DNA of 64,000 nucleotides from Bacillota bacterium (GTDB lineage Bacteria; Bacillota_A; Clostridia; Lachnospirales; Lachnospiraceae). The DNA lies in contig JAEZTQ010000082.1 of the NCBI GenBank assembly GCA_023443625.1, positions 62,001 to 126,000 of the forward strand. The letters are read 5' to 3'. Below are positions 26,521 to 34,409 of this stretch, in pieces (positions within the stretch are counted from its first letter, which is position 1; each line of letters begins with the position of its first letter). The translations under genes were made by a program, and so were the position numbers. The notes beneath the pieces are model-generated. The model saw only the letters and a list, made by a program, of their open reading frames with translations. It made no database searches and had not been told where the DNA came from.

Positions 26521-27777
26521 TTAATAATTTACGCCTAAATCAAGTTTAACATCATATTCTACTGGCTTTTGATTAAATAGATATTCTCCTTTTCGTATTG
26601 AAGCAAGAACATTAGCACGATTTCGTATTACATCAAATGGACTGTCTCCATCAAGAACAATAAAGTTTGCATCTTTGCCTACATCTATACCATATCTGTC
26701 CTGGATATTCAAACAACGAGCTCCATTGTATGTGATTAAATCTAAATCCTTCTCGATTTCTTCTGGTGACATAATTTGTGCTAAGTGAATTCCATTATCA
26801 AGGATATTCATCATATTACCGTTACCCATTGGATACCATGGATCATTAATTGAATCCTGAGCAAATGCTATATTTATTCCATTTTCCAAGAATTCCTTTA
26901 CTCTAGTGAGTCCACGACGTTTAGGATATGTGTCCTGGCGACCTTGAAGATATGCATTTTCGGTTGGACAAGAGATAAAGTTCATCTTGCTCTTTTTAAA
27001 TAAGTCAATCATTCTATATGCATATGAGTCATCTGCTGAACCAAATGAACAAGTGTGACTAGCAGTAGTCCTACTACCATAATCCTCCATTAGAACAAGT
27101 GCATTTAACAACTCAACAAAACGAGAATGAGGATCATCTGTCTCATCACAGTGAACATCTATAAGCTTGTCATATTTAATAGCAAGTTCTACTACATCGT
27201 GAACTGATTTATCACCAAATTCTCTAGCTGGTTCATAGTGTGGAATTCCAGCTACAATATCAGCACCCATTTTAAGAGCTTCTTCTACTAAATCACGTCC
27301 TCCTTTATATGTGTACATTCCTTGTTGTGGAAATGCTACGATTTGAATTTCAACTTTATTCTTTAACTCTTCACGTAGTTCTAACATAGCTTTTAATGCT
27401 GTGAACTTTGGATCTGTAACGTCTATATGTGTGCGAATATGTTGTACACCCCTAGAAACCTCATCTTTTATTCCCTTTAGAGCTAATTTTTTAACACTTT
27501 CTATAGTTAAACTTTCCTTAAAGATTGGCCACATTTCAATAGCTTCAAAAAGGGTTCCTGAACCAGCACCTTCTTGTCCTAGCTCAGATAATGTGTAAAC
27601 ATAATCTAAATGTAAATGTGGATCTACATAAGGTGCTATAACTAGTTTACCACCTAAATCGATAATCTCATCTGCTGGTCCTAGATCCTTTCCAATTGCC
27701 TTAATAATTCCATTATCTACTAAAATCTCATTAGCATTTTTATTACCATATATAGTTGCATTAGTAAATTTCTTCAT
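26521..27777 (-). CDS. Cytosine-deaminase-like amidohydrolase
   Basis: 418 residues of the amidohydrolase superfamily, closely patterned on E. coli cytosine deaminase CodA: metal site VDPHLHLD, GTLFEAIE, VQHIRTHIDVTDP, IVAFPQQGM with the substrate Gln, IDVHCDETDDPHSRF with the catalytic Glu, TASHTCSFGS, and TYPKRRGLTRVKE. Where CodA has HDD before DPWYP (D313, D314), this protein has Gln-Asp-Ser (AQDSINDPWYPMG), so the metal Asp is kept but the next residue, which contacts the pyrimidine ring in CodA, is Ser. The natural substrate may therefore be a different ring compound. It follows the transporter gene by 25 bp, presumably one operon for uptake and hydrolysis. Confidence 0.87.
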   Translation of the reverse strand: MKKFTNATIYGNKNANEILVDNGIIKAIGKDLGPADEIIDLGGKLVIAPYVDPHLHLDYVYTLSELGQEGAGSGTLFEAIEMWPIFKESLTIESVKKLALKGIKDEVSRGVQHIRTHIDVTDPKFTALKAMLELREELKNKVEIQIVAFPQQGMYTYKGGRDLVEEALKMGADIVAGIPHYEPAREFGDKSVHDVVELAIKYDKLIDVHCDETDDPHSRFVELLNALVLMEDYGSRTTASHTCSFGSADDSYAYRMIDLFKKSKMNFISCPTENAYLQGRQDTYPKRRGLTRVKEFLENGINIAFAQDSINDPWYPMGNGNMMNILDNGIHLAQIMSPEEIEKDLDLITYNGARCLNIQDRYGIDVGKDANFIVLDGDSPFDVIRNRANVLASIRKGEYLFNQKPVEYDVKLDLGVNY

Positions 27778-27802
27778 AGTTGGTCTCCTTAATACTAAGT
27801 AA

Positions 27803-28486
27803 TTAATTCATGTTTACTTGGAATTTGATATTCATTAGAACTATTGATGCTAACATTACAATTATACCAAAATAACCAATTAAATTGATTTGTTCATTTA
27901 ATAAAAACAACATATAGCAAGCCATTGTCACTGAATCGTCTCCACTTGTCCCAAGTTTCCCCAAGATGGTACTAAGAGCATATAAGAAACCTGCAACAAA
28001 ACCTAAAGTCAAACCAAGTCCTGAGATATTTAATTCTCTAAAATTTCCACCGGTAACCATTAAAATACATCCGATAAGATTTAAAACGAGAGCAAAATGT
28101 TGATAGATACGAAGTTTTTCCTTGAAGAAAGCCATAGCCATTATGGCGGTCCAAACTGGAGCTAAATACATAAGTATTGTTGATGTTGCTACTCCTACTA
28201 AAGCCATGCTTGTGTCCAAAGACAATTTGAAAATTCCTTTTGATAAAACACCCAATAAAATACTATATACTAAGCCTTTCCTAGATATCTTCAATCCTAC
28301 TAAACCATTCTTTGCTAATAAATATAGCAGTAAAGGTATAAACGCTAAAAAGTGGCCAGCAAATGCGGTCATAAGTGAAGAAGCACCATTGTCAATCATT
28401 TTAGTTACAAAAAATCCACCAATTCCCCATAGTGATCCAGCTATAGCAACAAAAAGGTACCCTTTTAGGTAACTCCTCTTTTCCAT
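27803..28486 (-). pseudogene. EamA/DMT-family transporter with an internal deletion
   Basis: 227 residues, whereas the drug/metabolite transporter family is about 290-310 with ten helices. The first EamA repeat (GYLFVAIAGSLWGIGGFFV to MVTGG) and the start of the second (GLTLGFVAGFLYALSTILGK) are present, then TMACYML runs directly into NEQINLIGYFGIIVMLASIV, the last helix of repeat two. About 70 residues that would hold helices 7-9 are missing, in frame. GGAGG nine bases before the ATG at 28486 sets the start. It may be non-functional or retain partial activity, hence the pseudogene label; the upstream half is otherwise well preserved. Confidence 0.7.
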
Positions 28487-28596
28487 ACCTAATAGCCTCC
28501 ACAAAATATTATAATTATTAAGTTACTTTACATATCATGTCCTTCTTTATTTGTTTAAATTCATTAAAATTTGATGTTAGAAAAGTTCAAAACAAA

Positions 28597-28681
28597 ATAA
28601 AGTACATTCCATTAAAAATGTACTTTATCACTCTATTCCTTATCCTGTATGGTTTTCCTCTATTAAATTATAAAGTACATT
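28597..28681 (-). promoter_or_regulatory. Attenuator-like leader with two alternative hairpins
   Basis: A 12-base sequence occurs twice as ATAAAGTACATT (28597-28608 and 28670-28681) and once as its exact complement (28617-28628). In the minus-strand transcript the middle arm can pair either with the first arm, enclosing a 41-base loop, or with the last arm to give a tight hairpin followed by a U-rich tract. These are mutually exclusive, as in transcription attenuators. It ends 111 bp upstream of the transporter start. No known riboswitch consensus was recognised in the 41-base loop. It could instead be a terminator of the upstream acetyltransferase gene. Confidence 0.55.
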
Positions 28682-28810
28682 TTTTTTTAGTTTAAATATT
28701 TATCTGAATTAAAAAATAAATCACCGATCCAAGTGTAAAGTTATAATCCTGAATAAAAAAAGCTTCCCCATTTGCCTATACAATACCCTAGCTGTTATTA
28801 AAAAGCCACT

Positions 28811-29338
28811 CTACAAGAGTTTTTCATATAATTTAAACCAATTTAAGTTATATTCGCTTAGACCTATATCTACAGTAGCTATATAATGAAATCCACATTT
28901 TTCATACAGACGGATCGCTGGTACATTATATTCATAAACATCAAGTCGGAGGGATTTCAAGTTTAATTTACTTCCAAGTTTTGATGCGAAATGTAACAGT
29001 TCGGACCCGATACCTTGTCCTAAATAGTCTGGATGTACTACAAAAGTATATATAACAAAAACTTCCTCATATTTTAAATCCTTCATCCATGTGACAGATA
29101 AATACGCAGGTTCTGGCTCATGACGTAATATCATTGATCCAACCATCTTATTACCGGATAAAGCTACATATAAGCACCCTTTATTTATACCAGCTTCAGC
29201 ATCTTTACGGATGGGATACACTCCTTTTTTCCATCCTGGGTAATTGGTTGTAGCAGCTAGATGATCATTCAAATTATTATATAGCTGCTCCAGCTCGTCG
29301 ATGTCATCTTCCATTCCAAGTCGTATGGTTATATTCAT
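28811..29338 (-). CDS. GNAT-family N-acetyltransferase
   Basis: 175 residues with GNAT motifs: an N-terminal IRLGMEDDIDELEQLYNNL, the beta4 strand EVFVIYTFVVHPDYLGQGIG (acetyl-CoA pyrophosphate loop Q-x-x-G-x-G) and the C-terminal NVPAIRLYEKCGF. It transfers acetyl from acetyl-CoA to an amine; the substrate is not predictable. Length is standard. It appears monocistronic, followed by the attenuator-like element and preceded by gene debris. Confidence 0.88.
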   Translation of the reverse strand: MNITIRLGMEDDIDELEQLYNNLNDHLAATTNYPGWKKGVYPIRKDAEAGINKGCLYVALSGNKMVGSMILRHEPEPAYLSVTWMKDLKYEEVFVIYTFVVHPDYLGQGIGSELLHFASKLGSKLNLKSLRLDVYEYNVPAIRLYEKCGFHYIATVDIGLSEYNLNWFKLYEKLL

Positions 29339-29385
29339 GTTCTTACCTCTCTATGTAATGTATAGGCGTTGTACTTGGGAAACCC

Positions 29386-29547
29386 TTATACAATACGACA
29401 TAGTATCCGAACTAACGGGTGCATACCCGCAGTAGTAAATAGTACTGTTGGGTCGTTGTCTGGTAGCAATGAAGCTGAGGCAATTTCACAATGCCCTCTC
29501 TTCTTAAAAAATTCAACATACCTTCTCCTTAATTCTTGTGCTGTCAT
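29386..29547 (-). pseudogene. alaS 5' fragment (alanyl-tRNA synthetase remnant)
   Basis: The first ~45 codons from the ATG at 29547 read as a normal alanyl-tRNA synthetase start: [19 protein letters not shown], then [23 protein letters not shown]. After that the frame gives a few unrelated residues and a stop, whereas a complete enzyme has several hundred more. A ribosome site (GGAG, 6 nt before ATG) is intact. The rest of the gene is not nearby, so this is a rearrangement remnant; a functional alaS must lie elsewhere. Confidence 0.8.
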
Positions 29548-29560
29548 TGTAATCTCCATT

Positions 29561-29577
29561 CCGCCGCCAAGCGGCGG
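29561..29577. repeat. GC-only hairpin just upstream of the alaS fragment
   Basis: CCGCCG (29561-29566) and CGGCGG (29572-29577) form a 6-bp all-GC stem in an otherwise AT-rich region, about 8 bp before the ribosome site of the alaS remnant. It may be a regulatory stem of the former gene or a rearrangement scar. Confidence 0.5.
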
Positions 29578-29598
29578 CACAAATTGTAATGAAAGTAT

Positions 29599-29760
29599 TC
29601 ACTGAAGTTCGCCCTTGTAAACGCCTGCGTAAAGGAAGCAATTTGATTTTTTATGATTTAACTCGATCGACCAGAGAATACAGTTATAACCCATACATAT
29701 GTATCTGTAAGTCATGTTTTCATGTCGGCTAATAGCATCTTTGAACTCTTTATCTGCCAT
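29599..29760 (-). pseudogene. Possible fragment of an ECF sigma-factor gene
   Basis: A 53-codon frame beginning MADKEFKDAISRHENMTYRY, which resembles the region-2 start of extracytoplasmic sigma factors (E/D-F-x-x-A-I-x-x-H-x-N-M-V-Y-R). The similarity stops after about 20 residues; a whole sigma factor needs 150 or more. No clear ribosome site. Together with the alaS remnant it marks a patch of gene decay between 29.4 and 29.8 kb. Confidence 0.35.
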
Positions 29761-29843
29761 AACTCATAACTTATTAAAATGGACTTTTGAACTTCAATGA
29801 TTTATCATGAAGAAACCCTACAATAGTTTTTTGGTAATCATCC

Positions 29844-30278
29844 CTAATTCCTACAAGGCTTTTTTAAATATATAAAACCTAAATAGCCTATGATACATAT
29901 TGTAAATATTATAAATTTAATGATGCTTAGAACATAAAAAAATGCAATTTCAATAGCAAAGATGGCAACTACCAACAGTAGAATACTACTTATTTTATTT
30001 ACTTTCTTCAAGTTGTATAAAATATAAAACATACAAATTCCAAAAGCTATTGAAAATACAAAATAAACAGGAACTTCATTTAGCAGTGATAAGGATATGA
30101 AAATAGTACTCAAGGCTTGTAGTGATAATAATAAAAGCTTATTTTTTGTTATTTTATGTCGTGATATATAATCTATGGCGCTTAATATACCAATTCCAAC
30201 TCCAAAAAATATAACAGATAATAATTCAACAGAATTAATTAAGATACACACTAAAATTATATCAATTATTTCGATCAT
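29844..30278 (-). CDS. Small integral membrane protein, unknown function
   Basis: 144 residues, almost entirely hydrophobic, with four to five predicted helices (for example IIDIILVCILINSVELLSV, FVFSIAFGICMFYIL and IAFFYVLSIIKFIIFTI) and short Lys/Asn-rich loops. No family motif recognised. It lies 21 bp downstream of the 193-residue uncharacterised gene and may be cotranscribed with it. Confidence 0.6.
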   Translation of the reverse strand: MIEIIDIILVCILINSVELLSVIFFGVGIGILSAIDYISRHKITKNKLLLLSLQALSTIFISLSLLNEVPVYFVFSIAFGICMFYILYNLKKVNKISSILLLVVAIFAIEIAFFYVLSIIKFIIFTICIIGYLGFIYLKKPCRN

Positions 30279-30299
30279 TCAATCATACCTAATGCTTCA

Positions 30300-30881
30300 C
30301 TAGTTGGTTGAACTACTCCAGTTCTTACTCAACCAGTTATTGCATCCTTTCTGTTTAATCGGTATATTACTCCATATCTGAGCTTCGACATAAGCCGGCT
30401 GTGCATAGACAGGCTCATTCCAGTAATGTTGAGGCATGCCATATTTATCTATTATATTTAAGATTTCCTTATATGTATATACCTGTCGTCTATACTCCAA
30501 TTCATCCGTAACATGTGGGCTGAAGGTCGGAAATGTATCACCATAAGTAAATGAAACAGTGGATAAATCAAATTCTTGAATAGGTATCTTAATATAATCG
30601 CTATCCTCAAACCAAGTCGCAAGCCAAGGACATTCTCCAATAACCATGTAATGTGGAGTCTCTCGAATAGGCTTACCACCTTTTTCTATAAACATTGTTC
30701 GTACCAATTGTTCTAAATATTTACGCCGTTCGTAATATTTCGTACTACGTTTCCCTGCATGGAAAGTTTTGTTTTTTATGTCTAGCTGCGCTTGTATTAT
30801 CATTGCATCTTCTACCTGCAAATCAGATAAACTAACAAATGGCCCAACTTTCTGTTCGAAGTAATGATATAAATAAATCAT
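30300..30881 (-). CDS. Uncharacterised protein, paralogue of the product at 32638-33168
   Basis: 193 residues, soluble, rich in aromatic residues. It shares with the 176-residue protein encoded at 32638-33168 the ordered motifs GGKPxxExPxY, a WF dipeptide about 20 residues later, SFTxGD and YxEAQxW, so the two are diverged members of one family. I do not recognise the family and no catalytic signature stands out. Several small unrelated genes lie between the copies. The ATG follows AGGAGG (reverse strand, 30884-30895 area). Confidence 0.65.
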   Translation of the reverse strand: MIYLYHYFEQKVGPFVSLSDLQVEDAMIIQAQLDIKNKTFHAGKRSTKYYERRKYLEQLVRTMFIEKGGKPIRETPHYMVIGECPWLATWFEDSDYIKIPIQEFDLSTVSFTYGDTFPTFSPHVTDELEYRRQVYTYKEILNIIDKYGMPQHYWNEPVYAQPAYVEAQIWSNIPIKQKGCNNWLSKNWSSSTN

Positions 30882-31003
30882 TATACCCTCCTGAGATTAT
30901 TATCTTTGTATAATCTTCCTACGAAATTGACAATCCCTTATTTTGCAATAATATTCCTTAACGTTCATTCAAGTAAGTGTTTAACCATGGACTTATCAAA
31001 GTC

Positions 31004-31942
31004 TTACATTCGATTAAAAATTCTTAATAACTTCAACTTACCTATGGCAGTATCTGCTTTCCACCAATTTTCGGATATGGCAAATTCCTTGGGATAGATT
31101 GTATTATTTTCAAACCAGCTCCAATCAATTCCCCACACACCGTTTTCAGGCCGTGATTCAATGATATAATCAAGTTCTTTTTGCATTAGTTCCTCATTAT
31201 CCCCATAAAATATGCTGTTTGGGGAGGTAATAAAGTCTGAGGGTCTTTTCACGTGATAAATCCATTTTGATATATCCTTTTCTATAGAATCCTGAACAAG
31301 CCTTCTTACCCTTCCTAAAAGAAAATCCATATCAAAGCCACTAGATAAACCAAGTTGTGGTATCCTCTCTAGAAGTTCACAGTAACCACCCAGGCCCATC
31401 TCACCAAATTCACCTAGTACATACAACTTGTCTATTAATTTCACGACAATGGAAAGGGCTCTTTTATATAGTTGAGACTCCTTATCACCAAATTGCAAAA
31501 TAAAAATAGCTATTCCTGCTGACACCCCAATACTTTCATATTCGTTAGCCTCCGGATCATAGGTCCACCAAGGAGCATGGGGATAATGATTATTCGATGG
31601 GATACTAAAGAGCCAACCCATATCACTTTGGTGGATGCCACTTTCGATAAATTTAAATATACCCTGGATTAGGGGGTGATTTTTATCGGCAAAATTAATA
31701 TCCTTTAAGATTCCTATTGCTCTATGGGTTGTATATGGTGAGGAATTTGGATTCCAGGAATCTGGCTCAAGAGCGTTGCCAAAGCCTCCATCTTCATTTT
31801 GATATAGAGACAAGATTGAAAGCACCGCTTCTCTACTTCCCTCTTCAAAGTAATATTGCCACAGTGCTAAATCAAGGGGCCTTGCGTTACGATAAATCCA
31901 TGTACGAATTTCATCAAACGACTGTTTACTTAAGTTTTTCAT
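31004..31942 (-). CDS. Prenyltransferase/squalene-cyclase-like alpha/alpha-toroid protein
   Basis: 312 residues. The segment LSLYQNEDGGFGNALEPD contains the Q-x-x-D-G-G-F-G repeat signature of squalene cyclase and prenyltransferase beta-type toroids, and later blocks (NEYESIGVSAGIAIFIL; RPENGVWGIDWSWFEN) look like further degenerate repeats. No DxDD cyclase acid motif or prenyltransferase zinc ligands are evident, so it is probably a toroid-fold protein of other function. It is soluble, with no signal peptide. The ribosome site AGGAGG precedes the ATG at 31942. Confidence 0.7.
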   Translation of the reverse strand: MKNLSKQSFDEIRTWIYRNARPLDLALWQYYFEEGSREAVLSILSLYQNEDGGFGNALEPDSWNPNSSPYTTHRAIGILKDINFADKNHPLIQGIFKFIESGIHQSDMGWLFSIPSNNHYPHAPWWTYDPEANEYESIGVSAGIAIFILQFGDKESQLYKRALSIVVKLIDKLYVLGEFGEMGLGGYCELLERIPQLGLSSGFDMDFLLGRVRRLVQDSIEKDISKWIYHVKRPSDFITSPNSIFYGDNEELMQKELDYIIESRPENGVWGIDWSWFENNTIYPKEFAISENWWKADTAIGKLKLLRIFNRM

Positions 31943-32203
31943 TCACAATCCTCCTGTATGTAAGTGGTGGCTATATCATATTCTATATTTTAAATTCATC
32001 ATTTACCTGTCCCCATTTTTACATAAACTTTTTTAAGCGATCATAACAATAATTACCCGTAGAGTATGGTTATAATACAATTAAATGAACCGGTGTCAAG
32101 TAGCGCCCCATAGATATTTTCACTTATGGGGTTACCCACATAAGGTAATGACCACAATTATTGTATTTACTTTCCCTATAGATTATTTGCTCTTGCCTAA
32201 GGA

Positions 32204-32578
32204 TTAGCGTATAGGTTTCCCTATATTCATATCTATTCTCCATTGAGGTGCTTGTCCATCTTCACCCCAATACTCGTCCAGTTCCATAATTCTATGGTCT
32301 TCCATCTTAAAAAATGAGGTCACATGAAAAGAACTATCTTTTGACCATACACGAGTAACTGTAATTAAGGTCTCTCCCTGCTGTTCAATTCGTTCAACCT
32401 CGCTATTCCAGCTCCCTGGATAGTCACAATTGACCCTCAAAAAGTCATTAACATTAAAGAGCTCATTAGTTTCATGCCAACGAATAGAGGCATTATCGTG
32501 AAAATACATTCTCAATTCTTCCCTCTTCTGTGCTGCTATATAGTTCCAATACTTCGTTATATATCTTCTGATATCCAT
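32204..32578 (-). CDS. NTF2/SnoaL-like domain protein
   Basis: 124 residues with the pattern of small SnoaL-like proteins: IRRYITKYWNYIAAQKREELRMYF then FHDNASIRWHETNE, VNDFLRVNCDYPGSW, and strands ending FFKMEDHRIMELDEYWGED. Such domains act as small-molecule isomerases, hydrolases or stress-related binding proteins. The specific role here is unknown. AAGGAG lies before the ATG. Confidence 0.75.
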   Translation of the reverse strand: MDIRRYITKYWNYIAAQKREELRMYFHDNASIRWHETNELFNVNDFLRVNCDYPGSWNSEVERIEQQGETLITVTRVWSKDSSFHVTSFFKMEDHRIMELDEYWGEDGQAPQWRIDMNIGKPIR

Positions 32579-32637
32579 TGTGTCTCCTTTTATTTTTTAT
32601 TATTATAATTTCTTCTAATCTAGATGGATTTTGCCGT

Positions 32638-33168
32638 CTACTTTTTTACAAAATATTTATCTGTCCAAAGTTGTGCTTCTATATAGTAATACTGAGAAAC
32701 TATGTTCCTTAGGAATGCCTCCACATTACCATGTATTTTAATTAATTCATATAAATGGTCTTTACTAAAAGGGTTTTTTCTCTCGGGTTTATACATCATA
32801 CCTTGACTATCTCCAAAAGTAAAACTAATATCTTTGGCGTCAATCTCGTCTAATAGTAGCTTAGTTACTCTACCCTTTCCAAACCATTCATGCAAATAAT
32901 CACTGCCTTGTAGGACAAAGTAATATGGATGTTCAGTTTCTGGTTTCCCACCCATGGATAAAAACTCTTCATACAACCACTTTTCCGTAGCAATCCTATG
33001 GGGATAATACCCCTTATAATCATCTCCAAAACGGTTAAATGCTACACCACTATTATGTAGTGACAGTTCCCTAGCCAATTCAAAAGATTCTGCTTCCTTG
33101 AGCTGGGTAATACTTTTTAATGGTTCGCATCCAGGATGACAATAATTAACGATATAAATATATTCCAA
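32638..33168 (-). CDS. Uncharacterised protein, paralogue of the product at 30300-30881
   Basis: 176 residues. Motifs GGKPETEHPYYFVLQG, EWFGKGRV, DISFTFGDSQG and YYIEAQLW align in order with the 193-residue protein at 30300-30881. The N-terminal half differs, beginning MEYIYIVNYCHPGCEPL. No membrane helix or signal peptide. The shared C-terminal half may be the functional module. I know no function for this family. Confidence 0.65.
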   Translation of the reverse strand: MEYIYIVNYCHPGCEPLKSITQLKEAESFELARELSLHNSGVAFNRFGDDYKGYYPHRIATEKWLYEEFLSMGGKPETEHPYYFVLQGSDYLHEWFGKGRVTKLLLDEIDAKDISFTFGDSQGMMYKPERKNPFSKDHLYELIKIHGNVEAFLRNIVSQYYYIEAQLWTDKYFVKK

Positions 33169-33354
33169 TAGTAATACCTCTGTAATTTATAATGATATTA
33201 AAATACTCTAATCTGATTAATCTTTTCTTATATATTAACATGATTTATATTCATGATTTGCGTTCATGATTTGTGTTCATAATTTGTTGCTTATTTGAAT
33301 GCCTCATTTGTTTTAATTATACATTATTTTTCCGATAATCGCCATCATAATTCA

Positions 33355-33483
33355 ATGTCTTACATTTCAGTGGATAAACAACGAGCGGCGCGCTATCGAG
33401 CCACTCTTATGTTAAGAAAAGCTCTTGCAAACCAGCATATTCAGCTATTTTACAAAAGCTCCATCAAATCAATAGATTATTGA
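33355..33483 (+). pseudogene. Possible EAL-domain fragment
   Basis: A 42-codon + strand frame with YRATLMLRKALANQHIQLFY near its end, reminiscent of the LRxAL-x5-LxYQP opening of EAL cyclic-di-GMP phosphodiesterase domains. Composition (GAGCGGCGCGC) is less AT-rich than the surroundings. The resemblance is short and the catalytic EAL residues are absent, so this is a low-confidence remnant call. The remaining part of the gap 33169-33476 contains three short TTCATGATTTG-like repeats (33245-33285) and nothing else recognised. Confidence 0.25.
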
Positions 33484-34288
33484 TATTTTTGACTAATTAA
33501 TATATAAGACAGTGGTATACCGCCCTTGTTTAAATTCTCAAACATTCCTGATAAATCATAATCATATTCCATTAGCTTTAGGATATGCATGCGTTTCTCA
33601 CATATGGCATTTATGATGTCAGACTGGGTGTGGGAAAAACTATAAAATGTCTTTGAAGTATAGGATTTACCAGTTATATAATACATTCCATTATTTTCAT
33701 TCCATTATTTTCAATCCATTGCTCCTTATGAAAATAGGAATTTACGATTTTGCTAGGCTCTTTTTCATCATAGTTATCTTCTCCTAATGCACCCAACATA
33801 TTTGTTACCGGATGGGAATCATTTATTATTAATTTTCCACCTAATTTTAGACATAAGTATACTTTTTGAAAAAACTCAGATAGATCTTGGAACCACGTTA
33901 GAGCTCCAATTGTAATAAAAATATAATCAAAACTATTATGGTAAGTCTGGTCTATTTTAAGAATATCAGTATTTATAAAAGTACAATTAACTCCCATTTC
34001 ACTTGCTGTTTTATTTGCAAAGGATATCATATTCTCAGCGATATCAAAACCTATTCCCTTAGCTGCACCTAATTTCACAAGGGAAAATAACTCTCTTCCA
34101 TTATTACAGCAAAATTGAGCTATTGTTTTATTATGAAACTCATATAGAGCAATTTCATCAACTAAATCTTTGACAAGAAAGGGGTATTCTTCTTTCTCTA
34201 ATCTATATTTGATATCTTCACCCCATCCTTCATGTCGGTTATTATACGCTTCTTCCCAAGCTTCTTTATTGCTTTTTATATAATTCAT
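33477..34288 (-). pseudogene. Class I SAM-dependent methyltransferase, frameshifted by a 14-bp duplication
   Basis: The 5' part from ATG 34288 (AAGGAG eight bases upstream) encodes SNKEAWEEAYNNRHEGWG, the SAM-binding region IAQFCCNNGRELFSLVKLGA, GIGFDIAENMI and FDYIFITIGAL. The frame ends prematurely near 33674 and continues in another frame to 33477 (MYYITGKSYTSKTFYSF...). The switch occurs at two perfect tandem copies of a 14-bp unit (33685-33698, 33699-33712). Deleting one copy restores a single ~269-residue reading frame through WIENNGMYYITG. The gene is thus inactive as read, but could revert by slippage. Confidence 0.85.
33685..33712. repeat. Perfect 14-bp tandem duplication
   Basis: ATTCCATTATTTTC occurs twice in succession inside the methyltransferase gene. 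Because 14 is not a multiple of three, the second copy causes the frameshift described for that gene. Confidence 0.95.
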
Positions 34289-34409
34289 AGACAATACTCC
34301 TTTACATAATTAAATACTCCTTAATTTAGATTTATAGAACTGTGTAATATTAATTCATAAATATCCTATACAATTTTGATACCGTTCTCTGTTTTCTAAT
34401 GTTATAGTA

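Noticed and set aside
28597..28700. A purine, preQ1 or guanidine riboswitch before the transporter/deaminase genes
   Set aside because: No core consensus of these classes is visible; only the alternative hairpins are supported.
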